From NCBI GenBank assembly GCA_022710245.1, contig JAKLHH010000109.1, forward strand, positions 1 to 11,947: a stretch of 11,947 bases of DNA. The letters run 5' to 3'. The stretch comes from Myxococcota bacterium. Its GTDB lineage: Bacteria > Myxococcota > Polyangia > GCA-2747355 > JAKLHH01. The notes under the pieces were generated by a model. The model was not told where the DNA came from, made no database searches, and saw only the letters and a list, made by a program, of their open reading frames with translations. The position numbers and the translations under genes were made by a program. Below are positions 5,872-11,947 of this stretch, piece by piece. How positions within the stretch are numbered: the first letter of the stretch is position 1; each line of letters starts with the position of its first letter.

Positions 5872-8800
5872 TGCGCTGCCTCCGCGGGCTCGAGCTCGCG
5901 CCGCGGGAGCTCGCAGCGGACCTGCTTCAGCGCCGCTCCGCCCGAGGCGCCGCAGGGCAGCGAGGGCCTCGCGCAGCGCTCGGGGCAGCCGCGGTTGAGG
6001 CCAGCGCAGAGCCCGGCGCGGATCGGCGGCCGGTCGTCGTGGTCGCGCAGGACGAGCGGCTCGTCGGGGACGCCGTCGGCGTACGGCAGGTGCCGCACCT
6101 TGCCGGGCTCGAGGTCGCTCTGCGCGAGGAGCGCGGCGAGGTGGCCGCTGCGGCGCAGCGCGAGCGCCGGCCCCGAGCCGGCGATGGCGTCGGTGTAGCC
6201 GTAGGCCTCGTAGTGGTGCCAGCGCCCGAGGGAGAAGCGCGCCTCGCTGGCGTCGAGGCGGCCCCAGCTCCAGAGGTAGCGGGTGCGGGTGCCGCGGATC
6301 CACCAGAGGTGGAGCGCGCCCCTGCCGCTGGCGAGCGGCTGTCCGTCGCCGCCCCGGTGAGGGACATAGACGAGCGCGGGCCGCGACCACGCCTCGTGCT
6401 GGTGGCCCGGCGCCCCGTCCTCGAAGCGCAGGCCCTCGAGCTCCTCGTCGCGGAGCGCGGCCGGCTGCTCGGCCGGGGCGCTGTAGAGGTGGAGGCGCCC
6501 CGGCGGCCCGGAGCCGAAGGGCGGGTCCGGATCCGCGGTCGCCACGTAGAGGCGGCCGTCGGACGCGAAGGCGAGCGCCGGGGTGACCCGCGAGCGGAGC
6601 GGCCCGCCCTCGGCGGTGACCGGCTCGAGCGAGCTCCAGGCGCCGGCCGCCGCGCGCCGCGCCAGGTAGACGCGATCCCCACCGGCCTCCGCGTCGTCGC
6701 GGACGAGCAGCAGGAGCTCGCCCGCGCGCGCGGCCAGGCTCACGTCGCGCGCGCGCAGCGCGGGCGGCTGCCCGGGGAGCGGCGAGAGCGCCGAGAGGGA
6801 GCCCTCCTCGTCGAGGCTGGCGACGAGGATCGGCTGCGCGCCCGCCCGGCAGGCCGCCACCCAGAGGCGCTCCGACGCGCCGTCGCTCGCCACCGCGGCC
6901 GCGGGCTGCGCGTCCGGGCGCAGGAGCGGCCCGGGGATCGCCTGCCAGGCACCCCAGCCGCCGCTCGCCTGGAAGGTGGCGGCGACGCGGAGCTCGCTGC
7001 CGCCCGGCGCCGCGACGGGCACCAGCGCGTGGAGCGCCGGCGCGAGCGTGCCGTCGGGGCGGCGGCGCTGCAGCTCGGCGGCGGCCGGGCCGGCGCTCGC
7101 GGCGATCGCGGGGAGGTTCTCCGAGCCGAGGGCGTTGCCGTGCTCGCCCTCGCAGACGAAGCCGTAGCCCGGCATCGGCGAGAGGTGCGCCCGCACCGAG
7201 GGGTCGAGCTGGCCGTCGCGGTTCCAGTCGACCCGGCAGCCGCGCCCCGGCGCCAGGCAGTCGTGCAGCGGGAAGTAGAAAGGCCGCGCGCCGAGCCAGG
7301 AGACGTCGGCGCCCTCGCCGCCGTAGCGCGCGGTCTCGTCGAGCTGACGCGGGTCGAGGTCCCCGACGCCGGCCAGCGCGCCCGTGGAGAAGACCAGCTC
7401 GCGTCCCCCCTCGAACTGATCCGAGTAGGCGTAGTTCATCAGGCTCGGATAGTTCGGCTTGCAGTTGCCGCCGCCCGTCGTGAAGGTGCCGTAGTGGTGC
7501 GAGAGCCCGAGGTTGTGGCCGAGCTCGTGGACGAGCGCGGTGAAGCGGTCGCAGTCGTACTCGAGCTCGTCCGCGGGCTCGCCGGGCGCCTCGCCGGAGA
7601 CCAGGCAGTCGGCGACCGCGAGGTGGAAGAGGTGCTCGCGCCCCTCGGCGCGTCCCGCGAGCCGCTCGGCGGGCGGCCCCGGGTAGCGCGATTGCCCGCA
7701 GCGGCGGACCCCGTCGGCGCCCACCGCGCAGAGGTCGCCGCAGACCTCGTCGATCCCCCGCGGGCCGCAGGCGTGGCCGAGGTCGAGGTGCAGCCGCAGG
7801 CCCTCCTGGCCGTCGGGGTTCTCCATCCCGGTGAGGCGCGCGAAGGCGCGGGCCGCCGCGTGCGCGTCATCGGTGGAGAGGCTGCGCCCGAAGTGCGCGA
7901 GCGGCGGGCTCACCGCGCGGTCGACCCACTCGGCGAGGTCGAGCTCGACGAAGAGGTCCTTGTGGCGCGGCTCGGCGCCCCAGCGCGGCAGGAGCTGCGG
8001 GAAGCGGGGGTGATCCCGGCCGAGGAGCTCCTCGGCGTCGGTCAGCCCGTCGCCGTCGCTGTCCGCGGGGCTCGCCGCGCCGCTGCAGTCGAAGCCGCAG
8101 CGGGTGCGCTCGCCGGAGAGGGCGCAGGTGCAGAGCGCGTCCTCCAGGCCGTCGCCGAGGCCATCGCCGTCGCTGTCGCCGAGCGCGGCGTCGTTCACCA
8201 CCAGGCGGCCGGCGCCCTCCTCGGCCGGGCCGTAGGCGGCGAGGAGCGCGAGCGCCGGCGCGCCCTCCTCGCGTCCCTGCGGGTCGCTCCGGGAGGAGGG
8301 ACCGGCCTCGAGCCGCGCGCCCAGCTCCACCCCGCCGTCGTCGTCGAGGGCGAGGAGCGCGCCGGAGGTCGGGTCCAGGCGCGCGAGGAGCAGGTCCGTC
8401 GCCGCGCGCCCGGCCGGCGGCCACGGCTCGACCGCCTGCCCCGCGAGCGCGGCCTGTCCGTCCGCGAGGAGCACCGCCTCGAGGCTGCAGGGCGCGCTGA
8501 CCGCGACCAGGCTGCCGCCGAAGCGGGCCTGCTCGGCGACCCGCTCGCCGTCGACGAGGAGATCACAGCGGCCGTCGTCCTCGCTGGCCCAGGGGCGGAC
8601 CAGCGCGAGGTAGGTCCCCGGCTCCTCGGCCCGGAAGCGCAGCCGCGAGGCGCCTGGCTCAGCGCCGCCGTCATCATCGCGCGCCACCTCGCGCCCGCCC
8701 TCGCGCCACCAGAGGTGGAGGACGGTGTCTCCCCCCTCGCTGAGCCGCCGCGTCTCGACGGTGACCTCCTGCCCCTCGGTCAGGCGGAGCACCTGGTGGA

Positions 8801-9098
8801 GCAGCGCCCCGGCGCGGAGGTCGCGCACGCCCGCGCCCAGCACCTCCCCCGCCCGCGGGAGCCGCGCCGCCTTCTCTCCCGCCTGCCCGGCGGCGAGCGC
8901 GGCGAAGTAGGCGCGCTGGGCGGCCCGGCGCGGCTCGCTCGGCGGCAGCGGCTCGAGCGCCGGCCTCGCCGGGGGCGGCGGCTTCACCTGGCTGGAGGCG
9001 AAGACCCCGCCCTCCGGGGACGGCCAGACCGCTCGGCCGGGCGGCGTCTGGCAGCCCGCGAGCGCGAGCGCGCCGAGGAGGAGCGTCAGCCGGGCCAT
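5868..9098 (-). CDS. Large metzincin-type zinc metalloprotease lipoprotein
   Basis: The 1076-residue product begins with a short signal and the lipobox LALAGC (lipidated Cys16, then Gln, which favours the outer membrane). A Pro-rich linker follows. Two beta segments with DDDGG turns (141-145 and 252-256) resemble pre-peptidase C-terminal (PPC) domains. Two calcium-binding thrombospondin-3-like loops, DSDGDGLGD (308-316) and DSDGDGLTD (346-354), precede the catalytic domain. That domain has HELGHNLGLSHH (zinc ligands His524, His528, His534; catalytic Glu525) and a Met-turn SLMNYAY (Met554), the metzincin signature. The ~450-residue C-terminal part looks propeller-like (ALAFASDGRLYVATADPD). Many cysteines suggest disulfides outside the cytoplasm. 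The ATG at 9098 overlaps the permease stop by 13 bases. No start in a later position would keep the signal peptide. Substrate unknown. The proteolytic assignment is strong; domain names outside the active site are less sure. Confidence 0.9.
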   Translation of the reverse strand: MARLTLLLGALALAGCQTPPGRAVWPSPEGGVFASSQVKPPPPARPALEPLPPSEPRRAAQRAYFAALAAGQAGEKAARLPRAGEVLGAGVRDLRAGALLHQVLRLTEGQEVTVETRRLSEGGDTVLHLWWREGGREVARDDDGGAEPGASRLRFRAEEPGTYLALVRPWASEDDGRCDLLVDGERVAEQARFGGSLVAVSAPCSLEAVLLADGQAALAGQAVEPWPPAGRAATDLLLARLDPTSGALLALDDDGGVELGARLEAGPSSRSDPQGREEGAPALALLAAYGPAEEGAGRLVVNDAALGDSDGDGLGDGLEDALCTCALSGERTRCGFDCSGAASPADSDGDGLTDAEELLGRDHPRFPQLLPRWGAEPRHKDLFVELDLAEWVDRAVSPPLAHFGRSLSTDDAHAAARAFARLTGMENPDGQEGLRLHLDLGHACGPRGIDEVCGDLCAVGADGVRRCGQSRYPGPPAERLAGRAEGREHLFHLAVADCLVSGEAPGEPADELEYDCDRFTALVHELGHNLGLSHHYGTFTTGGGNCKPNYPSLMNYAYSDQFEGGRELVFSTGALAGVGDLDPRQLDETARYGGEGADVSWLGARPFYFPLHDCLAPGRGCRVDWNRDGQLDPSVRAHLSPMPGYGFVCEGEHGNALGSENLPAIAASAGPAAAELQRRRPDGTLAPALHALVPVAAPGGSELRVAATFQASGGWGAWQAIPGPLLRPDAQPAAAVASDGASERLWVAACRAGAQPILVASLDEEGSLSALSPLPGQPPALRARDVSLAARAGELLLLVRDDAEAGGDRVYLARRAAAGAWSSLEPVTAEGGPLRSRVTPALAFASDGRLYVATADPDPPFGSGPPGRLHLYSAPAEQPAALRDEELEGLRFEDGAPGHQHEAWSRPALVYVPHRGGDGQPLASGRGALHLWWIRGTRTRYLWSWGRLDASEARFSLGRWHHYEAYGYTDAIAGSGPALALRRSGHLAALLAQSDLEPGKVRHLPYADGVPDEPLVLRDHDDRPPIRAGLCAGLNRGCPERCARPSLPCGASGGAALKQVRCELPRRELEPAEAAQ

Positions 9099-9985
9099 CG
9101 CGCCGCGCCGAGGAAGAAGCCCGCCACGTAGCTCACCGCGAGCCCGAGGACGACGAGCGCGAGCGCGGCCTCGATGAGCCGCGCGCGGACGCGCCGCTGG
9201 AGCCGCGAGCCTCCGTACATCCCGACCAGCCCGCCGGCGCCGAAGAGCGCCCCCAGCGCCCAGTCCGGGGCCAGGCCCGCGCCCAGCCAGTGGCCTCCGA
9301 GGCTGAAGAAGCCGACCCCGACGAGCGAGGTGGCGCAGGTGCCGGCGAGCGTGGCCCCCGCGATGGTGTGCACCGGCAGGCCGAAGATGGAGATCAGGAA
9401 GGGCGAGAGGATGGCGCCGCCGCCGACGCCGTAGGCCCCGCCGATGACGCCGACCACCACCGCGAGCAGGAGCAGGAGCGGCGTCGAGACCCCGTGCGTC
9501 GCCCCGGCGTACTCGTACTCGAGCCGGCGCAGGTCGAAGCGGAGCGTGCGCACGAGCAGGCGCCCGGCAGGCGCGGGCGCGCCGCCGCCCGGACGGAGCA
9601 CCCGCGCCAGCAGCCGCGAGCCGATCAGCCCGAGGACCAGCCCGACGAAGAGCTTGAAGCGCCGGGGATCGGGGAGCCAGCGGACGCGGAGCAGGGAGCC
9701 GAGCACGACCCCGGGGACGGTGCCGGTCATGATCAGCAGCGCCAGCGGCCAGAGCATCCGCCGCTCGCGGAGGTAGCCGTAGATCCCCGCCGGGCTGGCG
9801 AGGACGTTGAAGAGGTGGTTGGTCCCGGTCACCGCCGGCCCGGTGAACCCGAGGACGCTGACCTGGAAGGGCAGCAGCGCGAACGCGCCCGAGAGCCCGC
9901 CGAGCGAGCAGAGCGTGGTCAGCGCCAGCCCCACCAGCGGTGGGACCAGCGGCGAGACGTGGACCCCCGAGACCGGAAAGTACAC
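9086..9985 (-). CDS. TSUP-family (TauE/SafE) membrane permease
   Basis: This is a 299-residue inner-membrane protein of the TSUP family, whose characterised members export sulfite, sulfoacetate or other sulfur-containing anions. The substrate here is unknown. Two homologous halves are visible, each with the family's Gly-rich motif: GGLSGAFALLPF (29-40) and GGAYGVGGGAILSPFL (182-197). About eight hydrophobic helices are present, with a hydrophilic central loop (roughly 131-165). The conserved GTNHLFNV and LPDPRRFKLF stretches match a subgroup common in Deltaproteobacteria. The start is GTG at 9985 with AGGAGG three bases before it, which is rather close spacing. It is the first gene of the three-gene operon, and its stop lies inside the protease gene. 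The functional link to two secreted lipoproteins is unclear. Confidence 0.92.
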   Translation of the reverse strand: MYFPVSGVHVSPLVPPLVGLALTTLCSLGGLSGAFALLPFQVSVLGFTGPAVTGTNHLFNVLASPAGIYGYLRERRMLWPLALLIMTGTVPGVVLGSLLRVRWLPDPRRFKLFVGLVLGLIGSRLLARVLRPGGGAPAPAGRLLVRTLRFDLRRLEYEYAGATHGVSTPLLLLLAVVVGVIGGAYGVGGGAILSPFLISIFGLPVHTIAGATLAGTCATSLVGVGFFSLGGHWLGAGLAPDWALGALFGAGGLVGMYGGSRLQRRVRARLIEAALALVVLGLAVSYVAGFFLGAARWPG

Positions 9986-10004
9986 GGGCCTCCTCGCGAG
10001 CAGC

Positions 10005-10020
10005 GAGCGCCGTGGCGCTC
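10005..10020. repeat. 16-base palindrome in the permease leader
   Basis: GAGCGCC-GT-GGCGCTC has perfect seven-base arms around two bases. It sits between the predicted transcription start (about 10032) and the ribosome site of the permease operon. It could be an operator or an mRNA hairpin. The two-base gap is too small for a normal RNA loop, so two stem pairs would open. Confidence 0.35.
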
Positions 10021-10038
10021 TGCAGCGGCGCCAGCCGG

Positions 10039-10067
10039 ACTATACGCGATGCCTCGCGCGTTGGGCA
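10039..10067 (-). promoter_or_regulatory. Candidate promoter for the permease-protease operon
   Basis: On the minus strand TATAGT (10044-10039) matches the -10 at five of six bases. TGCCCA (10067-10062), 17 bases upstream, is a weak -35. Transcription would begin near 10032, about 47 bases before the GTG at 9985. The -10 is the main support. Confidence 0.45.
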
Positions 10068-10140
10068 GGCGGGTGAGACGTGCTGCTCACCCCGCACGCC
10101 GCGCGGGCGTCCTCATCTATTAGCGACGCGGGCGCGCGGC

Positions 10141-10146
10141 TATAAT
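10141..10146 (+). promoter_or_regulatory. Consensus -10 (TATAAT) for the HmuY-like/protease pair
   Basis: A perfect TATAAT stands out in a stretch of almost pure G and C. It lies 26 bases before the lipoprotein ATG, giving a leader of about 20 bases that contains GGAGG (10162-10166). No good -35 is seen 16-18 bases upstream (CTATTAGCG region), so an activator may be needed. It is arranged back to back with the permease promoter, with about 95 bases between the two -10 elements. Confidence 0.55.
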
Positions 10147-10172
10147 GCCGGCCCTCAGCGTGGAGGTTCCTC

Positions 10173-10949
10173 ATGCGCGTGCGCGCGATCCTGATCCCGG
10201 TCGTCCTCATCGTCCTCGCCAGCTGCGGTAACAAGGAGGAGCCGACGCCCCCCGACGCGACGGTGGCCGACGCCACGCAGCAGCAGGCGGACTCGAAGAA
10301 GCTCACCCCCGACCTCGGCGGGCTCGCCGACCTGGCGCAGAAGCTGCCCTGCGAGAGCGAGTGGCGGGACGCGGTCCACCCGCAGAGCAAGGCCTCGACA
10401 GGCGCCGTCACCACCACCACGGTCAGCGCCGGCGTCTTCCAGACCGTCGTCGACGCCACCGCCGGCGGGATGAGCGCGGCGCAGAGCAACCCCTTCGTCT
10501 ATGTCTCCCTCGCGGACGGCAAGCGCGTCGACGTCGACGACTACACGGCGAAGAAGACGAGCACCGCCTGGGACCTCGCCTTCCGCCGCGCGACCCTCCT
10601 CGTCAACGGCGGCGACAGCGGCCCCGGCCAGGGCGCGCTGGCGATCCTCACCGGCAAGACCTTCGAGGGGGTGACCACGGCGCCGGCCGCCGCGGCCTTC
10701 CTCCCCGACGACTTCCTCGACGACAAGTGCCAGGTGAAGCGCAACCCGACGAACGACCTCTGGGGCGCCTTCGGGGGCGGCGACGGCATGTGGTACACGA
10801 TGGACACCAGCACCATGAAGCTGACGCCGAAGGACCAGATCTACGTCGTCCGCCTCGCCAAGGGCGGCAACGTCAAGCTGCGGATCGACAGCTACTACGA
10901 CGCCAAGGGCACCAGCGCCAACTACACCTTCACCTGGAGCACGCTGTGA
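10173..10949 (+). CDS. HmuY-like lipoprotein
   Basis: The 258-residue product has a signal peptide with lipobox VLASC (lipidated Cys18, then Gly-Asn), so it is likely at the outer membrane. After a charged linker (19-55), the domain (about 60-258) resembles HmuY, the heme-binding lipoprotein of Porphyromonas gingivalis. Similar features are STAWDLAFRRATLLVNGG (130-147), GMWYTMDTSTMKLTPKDQIY (205-224) and the ending LRIDSYYDAKGTSANYTFTW (236-255). The mature protein has one histidine (His69), so the two-histidine heme ligation of HmuY is not possible. Methionines 100, 206, 210 and 215 are present, and some HmuY relatives use methionine ligands. Cys60 and Cys186 could pair. The start follows GGAGG by six bases. 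The stop overlaps the protease start as GTGA, so the two are translationally coupled. Family call is good; heme binding is uncertain. Confidence 0.82.
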   Translation: MRVRAILIPVVLIVLASCGNKEEPTPPDATVADATQQQADSKKLTPDLGGLADLAQKLPCESEWRDAVHPQSKASTGAVTTTTVSAGVFQTVVDATAGGMSAAQSNPFVYVSLADGKRVDVDDYTAKKTSTAWDLAFRRATLLVNGGDSGPGQGALAILTGKTFEGVTTAPAAAAFLPDDFLDDKCQVKRNPTNDLWGAFGGGDGMWYTMDTSTMKLTPKDQIYVVRLAKGGNVKLRIDSYYDAKGTSANYTFTWSTL

Positions 10950-11947
10950 GCCGCCGGCTAGTCGCCCTCCTCGGGCTCGCGGTCGCGGCCTCGGCCTGCG
11001 GCGGCGAGCCGACCGCGCCCGAGCTCCGCGCCCACGCCTTCGAGATCCGCCCCACGGACGGGACCGGCTGGAACGGCAACGGCTACGGCTCGACCGTGAC
11101 CGTGCTCCACTGGGACACGCCCGGGGGCAAGTTCCGGCTCCACTACACCCTCGAGGGCAAGCACGCGGTGGCCGCCGCCGACGCCGACTCGAGCGGCGTC
11201 CCCGACTTCGTCGAGTCGTTCGGCAAGCAGTTCGACCTCGTCTACGCGACCGAGGTGGAGAAGCTCGGCTTCCGGCCGCCGCTCGACGACTCGGTCTACC
11301 ACGACCGCCCGGACTACGGCGGCGACGGCCGCTTCGACGTCTACCTGCAGGACCAGGCCGGCAGCTCCGACGGCTACGCGGTGGTCGAGGCCTGCAAGAC
11401 CGGCACCCCGGCGCAGTGCGCGGCCTACATGGTGGTGGAGAACGACTTCGCCTACTACGGCTATCCGACCCCGCTCGACGGGATGAAGGTCCTCTCCTCG
11501 CACGAGTTCTTCCACGCCGTCCAGGACGCGTACCGGACCGGGCTGCCGCGCGGCTTCAGCGAGGCCACCGCGACCTGGGCGACCGAGCAGGTCTTCCCCG
11601 AGGAGAAGGACTTCGAGGCCGCGATCGCCGCCTTCTTCAAGCAGCCGGGGCGCTCGCTCGGCGACGAGTCGTCGAGCGCCGTCGACGCCTTCCCCTACGG
11701 GCTCGCCATCTGGCCTGCCTTCCTCGCCGAGAAGCACGGCGCCAAGGTGCTGCCGGCGATTTTCGACGAGCTCTCCGAGAAGGGCACCGCCTCCGATCCG
11801 CAGGACGCCGTCGACCGCGTCCTCGCGCGCGACCAGAAGAGCTCCCTCGCCGAGGCCTTCGCGACCTTCGCGCTGTGGAACTACTTCACCGGCGAGCGGG
11901 CCGGCGCCGGGCCGAGCTACCAGGCGGCCAAGAGCTACCCGATGGTG
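10946..11947 (+). CDS. Lipoprotein zinc metalloprotease, MXAN_6640-like (3' end outside window)
   Basis: The first 334 residues are present; the frame is open to the last base. GTG at 10946 overlaps the preceding TGA, with GGAG six bases upstream. A signal peptide ends in the lipobox ASAC (lipidated Cys18). The body shows FRLHYTLEGKHAV, an Asp-rich DADSSGVPDFVE loop (probable metal site), and LGFRPPLDD. The active-site helix is SSHEFFHAVQDAY with His186, Glu187 and His190. GFSEATATWATE follows, in which Glu206 is the probable third zinc ligand, a gluzincin-like arrangement. The pattern HEFFHAVQ plus SEATATW is that of the putative metalloproteases named after MXAN_6640 of Myxococcus xanthus. 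This differs from the metzincin in the neighbouring operon. The product is likely a surface-anchored endopeptidase; substrate unknown. Missing C-terminal part may hold further domains. Confidence 0.88.
   Translation, partial: MSRRLVALLGLAVAASACGGEPTAPELRAHAFEIRPTDGTGWNGNGYGSTVTVLHWDTPGGKFRLHYTLEGKHAVAAADADSSGVPDFVESFGKQFDLVYATEVEKLGFRPPLDDSVYHDRPDYGGDGRFDVYLQDQAGSSDGYAVVEACKTGTPAQCAAYMVVENDFAYYGYPTPLDGMKVLSSHEFFHAVQDAYRTGLPRGFSEATATWATEQVFPEEKDFEAAIAAFFKQPGRSLGDESSSAVDAFPYGLAIWPAFLAEKHGAKVLPAIFDELSEKGTASDPQDAVDRVLARDQKSSLAEAFATFALWNYFTGERAGAGPSYQAAKSYPMV

Noticed and set aside
3523..6198. 891-codon open frame on the plus strand
   Set aside because: It runs across two minus-strand lipoprotein genes and the promoter region between them. 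Its composition is that of an antisense shadow, with no recognisable motif.
5872..6390. N-terminal extension of the propeller-like lipoprotein frame
   Set aside because: It overlaps the end of the metzincin gene in another frame. The GTG at 5871 has a GGAGG site and begins a lipoprotein signal.
5862..9131. 1089-codon open frame on the plus strand
   Set aside because: It lies opposite the metzincin gene. The translation is Arg/Ala/Glu-rich low-complexity sequence without domains, typical of antisense frames in very GC-rich DNA.
9099..10097. N-terminal extension of the metzincin frame by 333 codons
   Set aside because: The extension is antisense-like in composition and overlaps the whole TSUP permease in another frame. 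The ATG at 9098 starts a proper lipoprotein signal peptide.
10958..11737. 259-codon open frame on the minus strand
   Set aside because: It is opposite the second metalloprotease, whose HEFFHAVQ and lipobox motifs show the plus strand to be coding.

Overview
The window is very GC-rich, with G or C at almost every third codon position, frequent GTG/TTG starts and four-base gene overlaps. It carries five lipoprotein genes in under 9 kb, including surface-protease types familiar from myxobacteria. I infer a chromosomal segment of a Myxococcota (former Deltaproteobacteria) genome. I see no mobile element, tRNA, rRNA, CRISPR array, phage gene or recognisable defence system.

Left part (1-3158). A 5' fragment of rph (RNase PH) and a complete exported N-acetylmuramoyl-L-alanine amidase are on the minus strand. 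Divergent from the amidase is a plus-strand gene for a polytopic membrane protein of about ten helices with a soluble C-terminal domain of unknown family. Its best start is a TTG that overlaps the stop of a 22-codon leader ORF, and that ORF begins right at the predicted transcription start.

Middle part (3196-9985, all minus strand). A monocistronic gene encodes a Gly/Val-rich beta-structured lipoprotein, behind its own promoter and an inverted repeat. To its right is a tightly coupled three-gene operon, read right to left: a TSUP (TauE/SafE-type) permease, a 1076-residue metzincin-type zinc metalloprotease lipoprotein with calcium-binding DxDxDG repeats, and a 424-residue propeller-like lipoprotein. 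The genes overlap by 13 and 4 bases. A hairpin covers the last stop codon.

Right part (9986-11947). A 187-base divergent control region separates the permease operon from a plus-strand pair of lipoprotein genes. These are a HmuY-like protein and, overlapping it by GTGA, a second zinc metalloprotease (HExxH plus downstream Glu, resembling the MXAN_6640 group), cut by the window edge.

The most notable theme is a divergent locus in which two unrelated, probably outer-membrane-anchored zinc proteases are each translationally coupled to another lipoprotein, with a HmuY-like protein on one side and a TSUP permease on the other. A role in surface digestion of proteins, possibly for heme, metal or sulfur nutrition, is inference only.
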